Below, piece after piece: positions 19,175 to 28,877 of a stretch of 64,000 nt of DNA. The position numbers were made by a program, and so were the translations under genes. The notes beneath the pieces were generated by a model that was given only the letters and a program-made list of their open reading frames with translations, did no database searches and had not been told where the DNA came from. Position 1 is the first letter of the stretch; each line of letters starts with the position of its first letter. Source of the stretch: Vibrio sp. FE10 (GTDB lineage Bacteria > Pseudomonadota > Gammaproteobacteria > Enterobacterales > Vibrionaceae); assembly GCF_030297155.1 (NCBI RefSeq), contig NZ_AP028067.1, positions 682,001 to 746,000 of the forward strand, in the 5' to 3' direction.

Positions 19175-19346
19175 CGTTTCGAACTTGGTTATTTAAGAAG
19201 GTCGACTGGTCTATTGGGCTATGTTGAAGCGCATTTAAAGACTAATTATCCAGTTAGAGGATAAAGTTCTGTACAAATACCTGTTGTGAATTTATATTCA
19301 AATTTAACTTATATTTATTCTTTTATTTTAGGGTTAAGGTGTACCT

Positions 19347-20897
19347 ATGGAACAGACAGATATCACGTCACTCATCCCCATTGTGATTACTTTGGTGTTG
19401 TCGTTGGCGACAAGGAATGTGGTGATAGGCCTTTTTGCTGGTGTACTAAGTGGCGTAGCGATGCTTACTGGTATGTTTAGCGAACTTAACCCGCTTGATA
19501 CGTTTGGTACCATGGTTAAAGGTTACCTAGTCCCTCAACTTACCGACAGCTATAACGCTGGTGTGATCATGCTGTTGGTGTTCATCGGTGGCTTTGTCGC
19601 TTTGATGGAGAAGTCAGGTGGTGGTGTTGCTTTTGCAAAACGTGTTACTCAATGGGTAAGCAATAAATGCCAAGCTCAAATCTCAGCATGGTTTGGTGGA
19701 ATCGTTATATTTTTCTCAGACTTAGGCACCCCTTTAATTGTTGGCCCTGTTTTTCGTCCTCTTTTCGATAAACTGAAACTTTCTAGACAGAAGCTAGCAT
19801 TCATCATTGATTCAACCTCATCGCCAGTTGCCATTCTTATTCCTTTCATTGGATGGGGCGTTTACATCATGAGCCTGATCCAGAAAGAATTTACTGCGTT
19901 GAGCGTTAACATGTCTGATTGGGATGCTTTCATTGGTGCGATTCCTTTTCAGTTCTACGCATTCCTAGCGATCTTCATCGTGCCTTTGGTGTCAGTCAAA
20001 GGTTTAGATTTTGGACCAATGGCGAAAGCGGAACGTGATTGCCAAGCGGGAATCGATACTGGCGTGAATAGCGACTCTCTGAATCCGTTCTCGCATAAAA
20101 ATGCAAAGGCCTCTTTTGTTTGGGCGCCGTTGTTAGTGATGCTGATTGTGTTGTGTGCCATGTTGGTTCCGCAAGGCTTCCCATTTCAAAAGGTCGCGGG
20201 TTCATCATTCAGAGCAGCTCTATCATCGGCTTACTTTTTTGCTGCGATTACCTTGATCTCGCTAATGGCTTACTACGGTGTAAGAAAGCTGTCTGACGGT
20301 GTTTCTGTGTACTTAAAAGGCATGGGAAACATGATGCCAGTTGCGATCATTTTGGTGTTGGCTTGGGCGTTAAGCACAGTTGGTAAAGAGTTGGGTGCAG
20401 CAGCTTATATCGCAGAGCAAGCACAGAGCGGCTTCCCTTACTGGTTAGTGCCTGCGGTTGCGTTTTTATTATCGGCTATCATTTCATTCGCTACTGGATC
20501 GTCATGGGGAACCTTCGCGATAATGATGCCATTGGTTATCCCTACGGCTGTGGCAATAGATGCTCCGCTTCTGGTTGCGATTGGTGCGGTACTTTCTGGT
20601 GGCTTGTTTGGTGATCACTGCTCACCGATCTCTGAAACTACCATTCTGTCTTCGACTGGCGCTGGGTGTGATCAGTTTGAGCACTTTAAAACTCAGCTTC
20701 CTTACGCATTAATGAATGGTTCAATCGCTTTGGTCAGCTTTGTCGTGGCAGGATTCACGGGTAGTCCATTAGTCGTGTTAGGTGCACTGATTGCTCAGCT
20801 AATTATTGTGACTTTATTAGCTAAGCGTGATGCTAGTAAAAACGCTTCTGCAGAAGTTCAATCTGAAGTCTCTGATTCTAAAGTTCAACAAGCGTAA
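19347..20897 (+). CDS. NhaC-family Na+/H+ antiporter
   Basis: Inner-membrane carrier of 516 residues with about eleven hydrophobic segments. Features typical of the NhaC family include the ATRNVVIGLFAGVLSG start, FSDLGTPLIVGPVFRPL, SSPVAILIPFIGWG and FATGSSWGTFAIMMPL...GDHCSPISETTILSS. Members exchange protons for Na+ or, in some cases, other ions or metabolites, so the exact cargo is uncertain. It stands alone, between the chitinase terminator and a long repeat block; no terminator hairpin with T-run was found right after it. Confidence 0.85.
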   Translation: MEQTDITSLIPIVITLVLSLATRNVVIGLFAGVLSGVAMLTGMFSELNPLDTFGTMVKGYLVPQLTDSYNAGVIMLLVFIGGFVALMEKSGGGVAFAKRVTQWVSNKCQAQISAWFGGIVIFFSDLGTPLIVGPVFRPLFDKLKLSRQKLAFIIDSTSSPVAILIPFIGWGVYIMSLIQKEFTALSVNMSDWDAFIGAIPFQFYAFLAIFIVPLVSVKGLDFGPMAKAERDCQAGIDTGVNSDSLNPFSHKNAKASFVWAPLLVMLIVLCAMLVPQGFPFQKVAGSSFRAALSSAYFFAAITLISLMAYYGVRKLSDGVSVYLKGMGNMMPVAIILVLAWALSTVGKELGAAAYIAEQAQSGFPYWLVPAVAFLLSAIISFATGSSWGTFAIMMPLVIPTAVAIDAPLLVAIGAVLSGGLFGDHCSPISETTILSSTGAGCDQFEHFKTQLPYALMNGSIALVSFVVAGFTGSPLVVLGALIAQLIIVTLLAKRDASKNASAEVQSEVSDSKVQQA

Positions 20898-20931
20898 TTT
20901 AGACTACAACTGAGGGGCGAGATTTAATGAA

Positions 20932-21419
20932 ATAGATACGGGATGCGAGTAAACGAGTAACGAAAATATCGCCCTATTATTACTCGTGTTTGCTATTTAG
21001 TTTCTCGCTTACTCGTATCTAAGCAAACATCTGTTATTCCCTACAGCGAGGAACGAGCGTGATAGGGAATCTCTGTGTTGGCTGGCGGTGCTTATGTCTA
21101 AGGGCGAGATTCCTGATATCTCGTTCCTCGATTCTGGAATGACGATCTAATGAATAGATACGGGATGCGAGTAAACGGGTAACGAAAAGCTCGCCCTCTG
21201 TTGCCTACGTTTGCTATTAAGGGGGCGCTTACTCAAATCTAAAGACTCTTTTCGCATCCCGAATCTAGTTACCCGCATCTTTTTCATATGCATATCACTA
21301 ACTTCAATCTCAACACGCTCTTCGTATCCCGCTTACTCGAATCTACAGACTCTCTTCGTATCCCGAATCTCGTTACTTGCATCTTTCTCAGGGTGAGGAA
21401 CGAGCGTGGCAGGGAATCT
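20932..21419. repeat. Block of nested direct and inverted repeats
   Basis: This non-coding stretch between the antiporter gene and satP holds at least two repeat families. A 44-bp unit (20932-20975 and 21154-21197; starting ATAGATACGGGATGCGAG) is repeated with 41 of 44 identical bases; inverted partial copies carrying TTCGTATCCCG or TTCGCATCCCG occur near 21250, 21320 and 21355. A second unit starting GAGGAACGAGCGTG occurs at 21048-21072 and 21395-21419, and an ATTCCCTA/TAGGGAAT hairpin frames the first copy. No coding frame is supported. It looks like stacked intergenic repeat insertions. Confidence 0.75.
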
Positions 21420-21600
21420 GCTCATTGATAGTTTCTATGAATCAATCTGCCTTATTATGAAACTGATTTTCCATGAGATCATTTTGACAACCTTAGTTTG
21501 CGTTAACTTGATTATCCTTTATGGCGGTTTATAGATTAAAATTTTCTTACAAATTTTATCGATTTTTTTTAATCAACCACTTTAATAAGGTAAATTCGCA

Positions 21601-22194
21601 ATGTCGACCAAACTAGCTAACCCAGCGCCACTAGGCTTAATGGGTTTCGGTATGACCACTATTCTTCTTAATATCCACAACGCAGGTTTCTTCCCAATGG
21701 ATTCAATGATCCTTGCGATGGGTATTTTTTACGGTGGTTTGAGCCAAGTTATCGTGGGCACTATGTGTTTCAAACGTGGTGACACGTTCGGTACAACTGC
21801 GTTTACTTCTTACGGCCTATTCTGGTTGTCTTTGGTTGGTTTGATTGTAATGCCTTACATGGGCCTACCAGCAAGCCCTGCAGCATTCATGGGTTGGTAC
21901 CTACTACTATGGGGCATCTTCACAGGCTTCATGTTCATTGGTTCTTTATGCTACCCAGTAGCGAAGCAGGTAGTATTCGGTTCACTAACTATCTTGTTCT
22001 TCCTACTTGCAGCTCATAATTTCACTGGCAGCTCACTGATCGGCACTATCGCTGGTTTCGAAGGTATCTTCTGTGGCGCTTCAGCTATCTACTTTGCAAT
22101 GGCACAAGTAATCAACAACGAATACGGCCGCACAGTACTGCCTGTTGGTGAGAAGAAAGCACCGCAAATGGCAACACAAGAAATCGCTGCTTAA
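21601..22194 (+). CDS. satP: Acetate/succinate:proton symporter (GPR1/FUN34/YaaH family)
   Basis: Small inner-membrane permease for acetate, probably also succinate. The 197-residue product begins with the family signature [14 protein letters not shown] and has six hydrophobic segments, with the [16 protein letters not shown] and [18 protein letters not shown] blocks characteristic of SatP. Strong codon bias suggests high expression. The 5' flank (21480-21600) is AT-rich, and AAGG lies 10-15 bases before the ATG. A bidirectional terminator follows. Confidence 0.9.
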   Translation: MSTKLANPAPLGLMGFGMTTILLNIHNAGFFPMDSMILAMGIFYGGLSQVIVGTMCFKRGDTFGTTAFTSYGLFWLSLVGLIVMPYMGLPASPAAFMGWYLLLWGIFTGFMFIGSLCYPVAKQVVFGSLTILFFLLAAHNFTGSSLIGTIAGFEGIFCGASAIYFAMAQVINNEYGRTVLPVGEKKAPQMATQEIAA

Positions 22195-22269
22195 TACTCT
22201 AACTTGGGAACAGTTAGTTCGTTATAAATAATGAGATCGTTATAAACAGCGATTTGTTATGAACAAAAC

Positions 22270-22304
22270 AAAAGGGGTTAGCCGAAATGGCTAACCCCTT
22301 TTTT
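22270..22304. terminator. Bidirectional terminator, satP / alanine symporter
   Basis: AAAAGGGGTTAGCC (22270-22283) pairs perfectly with GGCTAACCCCTTTT (22289-22302), with A and T runs on the two sides. It lies between convergent genes. Confidence 0.88.
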
Positions 22305-22370
22305 ATGCGTTATTAATAGCGCGAGTTAAAGCGAGCTACTTATTAAAGCAATCTATCTGTTAAGGCAATC

Positions 22371-23918
22371 TTACGATGAAGGTTGCTCTACAGGTTTAGT
22401 GTCTGCAGCTTCTGCTTCAGGAGACTTACCTGTTTTACGCTTGTACTTCTCTTCCCAGTAAGTAGCACCTTTGATGCCTAGTTTTACAGGGTTGAACGTG
22501 TACTCAGTTACGCCTTGTTTCTGTTGCTCTTCATAATCAGCAAGTGCTTTAAGCGCAGGCTTAGACATGAAGAAGATGATCAGAATACCAACGATGTTTA
22601 ACCATGCCATCAAGCCAACACCAACATCACCCATTGCCCAAGCAAGGTTCGCTGTTTTGACTGTGCCATAGAAAACCGCAGTGATAAGAACAAGCTTAAG
22701 TACGAACATCATGCCTGGGATCTTGATGGTACGACGTAGGTAAGCAATATTCGTTTCTGCGATGTAGTAGTAAGCAAGAATCGTTGTAAATGCGAAGAAG
22801 AACAGAGCAAATGCGATGAATGGCTTACCAATGCCTGGTAGTGCACTTTCAATAGCAAGCTGTGTAAATACAGGACCATTCGCACCAATGTTTGCTGCTA
22901 GGTTCTGAACAAGGAACACGCCTTCAGCGCCGCCGTGAACGTTGTAAGCACCAGTGATGATGATCATGAACGCTGTAGCAGAACATACTAGAAGAGTATC
23001 GATGTAGATAGAGAACGCTTGTACCAAACCTTGCTGAGCTGGGTGATCAACACTTGCAGCCGCCGCCGCGTGAGGACCAGTACCTTGACCCGCTTCGTTT
23101 GAGTAAACACCACGCTTAACACCCCAACCAATTGCAGCACCGAAGCCTGCCATAGGTGTGAATGCATCGCCGATGATCATTGCGAAAACAGTTGGCACTT
23201 GGCCGATGTTTAGCAGAATGATAACGAACGCGATGATGATGTAAGCCAATGCCATGAATGGAACAACGATTTGTGTGAAGTTCGCAATACGTTTAACACC
23301 ACCAAAGATGATGAAAGCAAGGATGATAGCAACAACAGTACCAGTGAAAATTTTAGCGAAACTGAATGTACCGATAGCTGTTTCAATCATGTCGCCTGAG
23401 CCAAATGCAGCTTCTACAGCATTACCAATACTGTTTGACTGAACACCTGGAAGCAAAATACCACATGCAAAAATAGTCGCGATAGCGAAGATCCATGCGT
23501 ACCACTTTTGACCCATTGCTTTTTCAATGTAGTAAGCCGGACCACCACGGAACTGGCCTTCGTCTTCTTCTTTGTAGATTTGCGCTAGCGTAGATTCTGC
23601 GTAAGCAGTCGCGGCGCCAAAGAAGGCTACAACCCACATCCAAAATACTGCACCTGGGCCACCGAAACCGATAGCGGCTGCAACACCAGCAATGTTACCT
23701 GTACCTACACGGCCAGATAGCGAAACGGCTAGAGCTTGGAAAGACGAGATGCCTTTTGATGAGCTTTTACCCGATAGTAGCAAGCGCCACATTTCAAAGA
23801 AGTGACGGATTTGAACAAATCGAGTCATGATGGAGTAGAACAAACCTGCACCTAAACATAGGTAGATAAGTACTGGACTCCAGATTATTCCATTCAAAAA
23901 ATCAACGAATGACTGCAT
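22371..23918 (-). CDS. Sodium:alanine (glycine) symporter, AGCS family
   Basis: Inner-membrane Na+-coupled carrier of alanine, glycine or related amino acids. The 515-residue protein has about eleven hydrophobic segments and AGCS hallmarks: QALAVSLSGRVGTGNIAGVAAAI in the first third (Na+/substrate-binding helix) and GWGVKRGVYSNEAGQGTGPHAAAAA in the middle. The C-terminal tail is charged and rich in K and E. AGGGAAA before the ATG serves as ribosome site. Alanine or glycine specificity cannot be decided by eye. Confidence 0.9.
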   Translation of the reverse strand: MQSFVDFLNGIIWSPVLIYLCLGAGLFYSIMTRFVQIRHFFEMWRLLLSGKSSSKGISSFQALAVSLSGRVGTGNIAGVAAAIGFGGPGAVFWMWVVAFFGAATAYAESTLAQIYKEEDEGQFRGGPAYYIEKAMGQKWYAWIFAIATIFACGILLPGVQSNSIGNAVEAAFGSGDMIETAIGTFSFAKIFTGTVVAIILAFIIFGGVKRIANFTQIVVPFMALAYIIIAFVIILLNIGQVPTVFAMIIGDAFTPMAGFGAAIGWGVKRGVYSNEAGQGTGPHAAAAASVDHPAQQGLVQAFSIYIDTLLVCSATAFMIIITGAYNVHGGAEGVFLVQNLAANIGANGPVFTQLAIESALPGIGKPFIAFALFFFAFTTILAYYYIAETNIAYLRRTIKIPGMMFVLKLVLITAVFYGTVKTANLAWAMGDVGVGLMAWLNIVGILIIFFMSKPALKALADYEEQQKQGVTEYTFNPVKLGIKGATYWEEKYKRKTGKSPEAEAADTKPVEQPSS

Positions 23919-24374
23919 GAGTATTTTCCCTGTTAGTTTTGCTTATGATTGTTTTTCGAACAACACAATACTTCACTTGTAACCCAAGTGTTAAATTATT
24001 TAACTGCGCATTAGGATTACTGTGACATAAAGCAAGTTACAGAGGGTGTTTGTTAACGCTTAGTGCTAATTCGATAATCGTTCTATTTAGCTGTATATGC
24101 AATCGATTGTATTTTTAGGCGTTTGGCTGAGTGAATAAATAGTGATTAATACAAAAAGGGAAATTTGAGGCGTAAAGAAGAAACGAAATTGAGAAAAACA
24201 ACGGTGAAGGCCGCTTAGCATGAACGGCTGTTATGTGAGTGGTGGGATGGAGCAAGCTGGAACATATCACCGACATCGTATCTATGGGCAGGCCTAAGTG
24301 GCTGCGTTTTTGAGGATGTGATTATGGCAGTTTTAATCTTTATCAGAGGGGAAGTCGCGAATTTGGTCGCAACT
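23919..24374. other. Intergenic region, promoter side of the alanine symporter
   Basis: The 456 bases hold no supported gene. A small inverted repeat CACTTG/CAAGTG lies near 23974-23990, upstream of the symporter on its strand, and could be an operator. I looked for a glycine riboswitch, which some Vibrio alanine symporter genes carry, and did not find its conserved core. Confidence 0.4.
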
Positions 24375-25730
24375 TCAAACAACCTTGAATCCTTGTTTAA
24401 GTAATTCTTGAGCGAACTCAGACTGAGTATTTGGCTCTCCGTGTATCAAATGCAGCTCTTTTGGTGGAACGGGAATTCCTGTTATAAATCGATTAAGGTC
24501 CTCTTTATCAGCATGAGCAGAATAGCCAGACATACCATGGATCTGAGCATTAACTTCAACGTCTTTGTTATCAATAGAAACCTGTTTTTCGCCTTGTTGG
24601 ATCTCGCGCCCGAGCGTTCCGTGTGCTTGGTACCCCGCTAAAATGACATCGGTTCGTTTGTCGGGAAGTAAGGCGGATAAGTAGTTCATTATCCTGCCGC
24701 CTTGGCACATTCCAGAGGCTGCGACCACAATCGCGGGTTCACCTGTCGAACGCAGGCGATTGACGATTTTCTTGTGCATTCGATGCCCATCAACGGTAAT
24801 GCATTGTTCAAAGGCGAGTGGGTGACGTTTCAGTTCAAGGCGATGCTTGGCTTCTTGCCCCCATAACTCTTTAAAGCGTCGATAGGATCGCGTCACCTTT
24901 TCTGCCATAGGCGAATCGAGGATGATAGGAATATCGCTGCTGAGTTGATGCTCAAAGATCAGGTTTTCAATATCAAACAACAGTTCTTGTGTTCGGCCGA
25001 TACTAAATGCCGGGATCAGGATGACGCCACCATCGAGTAGTGACCGATCAATGATCGCTTTGAGACGTTCAGAGCGTGTAGCAATATCATCATGTGTACT
25101 GGTGCCGTAAGTCGACTCAATAAATAGGTAATCGGCTTGTTGTGGTGATTTAGGATCGGGCAGCAGTGGCGTGTTACTTGGACCTAAGTCGCCAGAAAAG
25201 ACCACCACCTCTTGGTTGGGTAATTTAATCTCGATATAGGCCGAACCTAAGATGTGCCCAGCAGGTTGAAAACGAGCATACAGAGTATTTGGCCTATGAT
25301 GATCCTTTCCGTTGTTTTGCTGTGCGGAGGTGATGGGAAACCATTCCCCGTAAGGCTTGGGAGCTATCAAAGCATGAATCTTTTTGAGTATCAGCTTCGA
25401 TTGTTTATTGCTGAGCCCTTGTAGTTTTAGTCCGTCTTCAATCATTAAAGGGGCGAGTTCAGCCGTCGCCTGAGTGCAATAAATCGGTTGGTTAAAGCCA
25501 CTGGCGAGCAACCAAGGTAACCGACCAATATGATCAATATGAGTATGAGTCAGCAGCAGAGCGTTGAGGTGGGAAGTTTCAAATTCAATATCAAGAGGAC
25601 GTGCGTCCGAACCTTGGGACTCTTTACCTTGAAACAAGCCACAATCGATGAGCACCGATTGGCCTGAATCTCTTAGTTCGTGACAAGATCCTGTGACAGT
25701 ACGTTTGCCGCCATGGTGAATCACTTCCAT
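24375..25730 (-). CDS. MBL-fold / beta-CASP RNase-like hydrolase
   Basis: Probable metallo-beta-lactamase-fold nuclease acting on RNA in the cytoplasm. The 451-residue protein carries the zinc motif HTHIDH at residues 62-67, further ligands in FSGDLGPSNTPLL, a beta-CASP segment (PAFSIGRTQELLFDIENL, SPMAEKVT) and a C-terminal RMMBL segment (YSAHADKEDL...LIHGEP). This order matches bacterial CPSF73/RNase J-like proteins often labelled 'MBL fold RNA-specific exonuclease'. GGGAG precedes the ATG. The substrate is unknown. Confidence 0.8.
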   Translation of the reverse strand: MEVIHHGGKRTVTGSCHELRDSGQSVLIDCGLFQGKESQGSDARPLDIEFETSHLNALLLTHTHIDHIGRLPWLLASGFNQPIYCTQATAELAPLMIEDGLKLQGLSNKQSKLILKKIHALIAPKPYGEWFPITSAQQNNGKDHHRPNTLYARFQPAGHILGSAYIEIKLPNQEVVVFSGDLGPSNTPLLPDPKSPQQADYLFIESTYGTSTHDDIATRSERLKAIIDRSLLDGGVILIPAFSIGRTQELLFDIENLIFEHQLSSDIPIILDSPMAEKVTRSYRRFKELWGQEAKHRLELKRHPLAFEQCITVDGHRMHKKIVNRLRSTGEPAIVVAASGMCQGGRIMNYLSALLPDKRTDVILAGYQAHGTLGREIQQGEKQVSIDNKDVEVNAQIHGMSGYSAHADKEDLNRFITGIPVPPKELHLIHGEPNTQSEFAQELLKQGFKVV

Positions 25731-25877
25731 CGTTTACTCCCATTGCTCAATAAAGCCATTAACGCCTGTTTTTATTTTGCGGATAAGCGCCGGCATGTAA
25801 AACAAGAACAATGAGAGTTGCGATCGTTGAGTGTCTTTTTAAGTAACTGAGCGATGACTCAGTGTATTCGTTGCGAG

Positions 25878-26645
25878 TTAGTTCGTAGAAGAACCGTCTG
25901 AATCCAGTTCTGGGTTTTGCTGTGCTTCTATACGAGCGACTTCAGCATCTAACTGTGCAATTTTTTCGGCCATCAATGCGTGACAGCGATTCGCCAATTC
26001 TCTTGCGTCGCTGAGCTTGTACCCAGTCACATCGATAGGCTCAAGCATCTCGGTGATCACAATGCCATTATTAACTCGGTTGAGGTCAATCTTATTGTGC
26101 GTGGTGCTGGTACACATCGGAGTGATAGGCACGCCGGCTTCAATCGCCATTCGGAAAGCGCCCGTTTTGAATGGCAGTAGTCCACGCCCTTTACTGCGCG
26201 TTCCTTCAGGGTAAACCCAAACAGACAGATCTCTCTGATGAATTGCTTCTGCCACTTGCTTGATCGTATCGCGTGCTTTGGATTTATCTTCGCGGTTAAT
26301 CATGATGTTACCGGTGATCCAATACAGCAGACCAAAGAAAGGCACATACAACAAATCACGTTTGCCCAATGAAACAGTGCGAGGTCTTAGCATTCCAGGG
26401 TCAGTCACAAAGTCTAATATGCTTTGGTGATTAGAGATGTAGACGCTTTTTTCTGACGTCGGCGCATTGTCTAGGCCACGCTGTACCAGTTTCACACCGA
26501 CGATCTTTTGTAGTTGATTGAACCAACGGCAGAAAACGTACACATGCTTAGGGTTCTTGGGGCTAAACAAGCAGTAAACAAAAGCACAGAGGGTGGTGAA
26601 AATAATAAACACCGTAGCCAAAATAATACGAAGAACAGCAAGCAC
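25878..26645 (-). CDS. plsC: 1-acyl-sn-glycerol-3-phosphate acyltransferase
   Basis: Membrane enzyme that acylates lysophosphatidic acid to phosphatidic acid in phospholipid synthesis. The 255-residue product has an N-terminal membrane anchor (about residues 1-27), the catalytic NHQSILD (H73 and D78 of the HX4D motif) and the substrate-binding block VYPEGTRSKG. It starts with GTG, supported by AAGGAGTGAATT directly upstream. The last 25 residues are charged and probably disordered. Vibrios often carry more than one PlsC-like protein, so assignment as the main plsC is not certain. Confidence 0.85.
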   Translation of the reverse strand: MLAVLRIILATVFIIFTTLCAFVYCLFSPKNPKHVYVFCRWFNQLQKIVGVKLVQRGLDNAPTSEKSVYISNHQSILDFVTDPGMLRPRTVSLGKRDLLYVPFFGLLYWITGNIMINREDKSKARDTIKQVAEAIHQRDLSVWVYPEGTRSKGRGLLPFKTGAFRMAIEAGVPITPMCTSTTHNKIDLNRVNNGIVITEMLEPIDVTGYKLSDARELANRCHALMAEKIAQLDAEVARIEAQQNPELDSDGSSTN

Positions 26646-26842
26646 AATTCACTCCTTACTCACCGCAAGATTGCAGTGATTAAATAGTTTTAGATGCTTG
26701 AAGTTTTCACTCTATTTAACCGAATTGCAACAATTAACTGTTAAAGGGTGTGATTTTTAGATCTTTATATAAAACAAGGACTAACAATGGGTGTTTGACA
26801 CGGTTATCGAGCTTACACGTGTTCACCAGTAATGGTTAATGA

Positions 26843-27781
26843 TCACCAATATTGTTTATTTGGGTCCGATTTTTCTACCCATTCTGGGTTTTGTCGCGAC
26901 TCTAAGTAGAGTTGTAGGCCGTTATAAGACATGAAAGCCGCTGGGCCACCAAGATGCTCGAAATAGTCAAAATAATCATCTTCAAGCGCGCAAAGGTGAG
27001 CCAAATCTTTAACGTTATTCATCATTGCCCATTGAATAGCGAACACCGGAGCCGTCGAACCTGAAATGCTGACCTCTTCGACATTTGGGTTGAACAGTGA
27101 ATTGGCTTGCTCAAGCTGTATCTCTTCTTGTTCAGACTCTTGCTGCAAAATCTCTTCGATGATCTCCGAGCGCTTGGTATTGGAGACGTTTTTATTCAGC
27201 TTGGCGATTCGCAGTGCGTAGCTAAAACGGTCTGATGAAACGATGTCTACAAGCTGCGATAACAGTTCTTTATCCACCCCTGCAGCTTTGGTGAAGTAGT
27301 CGATACACGAATTGATTGAAGCATAACGAGTACCGTCGAATTCAAAGCCACAGGTTTCGTCGTAGGCCTCGATTACAATGTCATCAACCGACAAAGGCCA
27401 GCCTTTATAGTCGATTCGCTGCTTGGCGATTTGATACATCTTCCAAGCACTGCGCCCAAACCCGCCAAGTGTTGAACCTGAAAAGTCAGAATCAATAAGC
27501 TCTTGTTCCGTCCAATTTTCACCAATCCCTAAGTGCTTTGCGTACTTATCGATGAGTGCGTGTTTTATTTGATCGCGCACAGCCCAAATTGAAGTCAGAT
27601 CTTTTGCATACCTAACACTTGCGCACTCCTTACAAGCCGGCAGCGCAATCGGTGAATAGTCTATCTTGGCAATAGCCTGTGCAGTCTTAGGGAATTCAAC
27701 AACATCATTGGAAGGTTCACCACAAAACCAACAGGTGTGGCGCAGGTTGAATGGGGTGTCTATGTACGAGTATGTGGTCAT
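26843..27781 (-). CDS. Uncharacterised protein with N-terminal zinc knuckle
   Basis: I do not recognise the family. The 312-residue protein has no signal peptide or membrane segment, so it should be cytoplasmic. The first 60 residues contain two CxxC pairs (CWFC and CKEC, about 35 residues apart), a probable structural zinc site like that of HNH or treble-clef proteins, but no HNH catalytic histidines are obvious. A glutamate/glutamine-rich stretch (EEILQQESEQEEIQLEQ) lies near residue 220. It is monocistronic, between plsC and a divergent permease gene. No strong ribosome site precedes the ATG. Confidence 0.6.
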   Translation of the reverse strand: MTTYSYIDTPFNLRHTCWFCGEPSNDVVEFPKTAQAIAKIDYSPIALPACKECASVRYAKDLTSIWAVRDQIKHALIDKYAKHLGIGENWTEQELIDSDFSGSTLGGFGRSAWKMYQIAKQRIDYKGWPLSVDDIVIEAYDETCGFEFDGTRYASINSCIDYFTKAAGVDKELLSQLVDIVSSDRFSYALRIAKLNKNVSNTKRSEIIEEILQQESEQEEIQLEQANSLFNPNVEEVSISGSTAPVFAIQWAMMNNVKDLAHLCALEDDYFDYFEHLGGPAAFMSYNGLQLYLESRQNPEWVEKSDPNKQYW

Positions 27782-27928
27782 TAGTCTTTTATCGGCTGGG
27801 TGCTTGAGGGCGGTTAATTATCAAAACAATTATCCCTGTTCGGACTTGTCCTTGCACGCTGTTATTGGATGTTCTGACTATATTTAACCAACGACAATAA
27901 TAAAATCAATGCAATTCGGGGGCTATGT

Positions 27929-28831
27929 ATGTTGTTTATTCTCGCTTTACTCTGCATCTTCTTGTTGGGGTATCTCGCCCAAACTACCGGCCTTTGCATG
28001 GTTCGGGGAGTTAAAGAGGCGACAAGCGGATCACCAATGTTGATTGTCGCGATTGTGTTTAGTGGCTCATTGGCTTGGGTGTTTATGGCATTAGGATCGG
28101 CAGTGGAAGGACGATCTTTATCTTCTGCGTTTTGGCCGAGTCTGTTTTCATTGTTCGGCGGTTTTTTGTTTGGTATCGGAGCGGCGATTAACAGTGGTTG
28201 TGGAGTATCGACGGTGAGTCGTTTAGCTCGTGGCGAAGTGGTTATGTTGGCGACCATATTAGGGTGGTTCGTTGCTTGGTTGTTGTTTGCTCCAGTGTTG
28301 CCGACGGAGTTAAAAGGATCTCGGTTGGTATTATCTGATTTTTCCCGATATGCATTCCTTGGGATCATTTCGTTCATTATTGTGGTGAGTTGCTACTTCA
28401 TGAATGCAGTAAATCGCAAGTTGTGGTTCTCAATGTTGGGGATTGGGTTAATGGCAGGCTTTGTTTTCTTGTATGAACCGCATTGGACGCCAAGTGGTTT
28501 ATTGAAATCAATGGGAACTTCACTCTGGCATGGAAGAGTTGAAGATTGGCCAAGCAGCGAGCGTTTTATATTAATGGCCATGCTGTTAGTAGGAATGGTC
28601 AGTGCCGCGTTGTTTACTGGATCTTTTTCTTTGAGGTTGAGCTCTATACGTCGATTGGGTAAACACTTGGTTGCGGGTGTGCTCATGGGATTTGGCGCCG
28701 TAATGGCTGGTGGCGGGAATGATACTCAGCTGTTAGTGGCGATGCCGGTACTCTCGTTGGCGGGTGTTTTTTCTGTGTTGAGTATCATTGTGGGTATATA
28801 TACCGGAGTTAAGTTGATTCAAAGCCGATAG
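27929..28831 (+). CDS. YeeE/YedE-family membrane protein (putative sulfur-compound transporter)
   Basis: A 300-residue inner-membrane protein with about nine hydrophobic segments. Two glycine/cysteine motifs, GAAINSGCGVSTVSRLARGE near residue 90 and GFGAVMAGGGNDTQLL near residue 255, match the duplicated signature of the YeeE/YedE (sulf_transp) family. The second copy lacks the cysteine, which in family members is thought to contact thiosulfate. GGGGG precedes the ATG. The cargo is therefore uncertain. The DUF429 gene follows after 46 bases. Confidence 0.75.
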   Translation: MLFILALLCIFLLGYLAQTTGLCMVRGVKEATSGSPMLIVAIVFSGSLAWVFMALGSAVEGRSLSSAFWPSLFSLFGGFLFGIGAAINSGCGVSTVSRLARGEVVMLATILGWFVAWLLFAPVLPTELKGSRLVLSDFSRYAFLGIISFIIVVSCYFMNAVNRKLWFSMLGIGLMAGFVFLYEPHWTPSGLLKSMGTSLWHGRVEDWPSSERFILMAMLLVGMVSAALFTGSFSLRLSSIRRLGKHLVAGVLMGFGAVMAGGGNDTQLLVAMPVLSLAGVFSVLSIIVGIYTGVKLIQSR

Positions 28832-28877
28832 TTAGGGACAGTACGTAAATAACATGAGCACGTAATTTGAGAACACA

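Noticed and set aside
23919..24374. Glycine riboswitch upstream of the alanine symporter
   Set aside because: Some Vibrio alanine symporter genes have one, but the conserved purine-rich core and tandem aptamer pattern are absent here.
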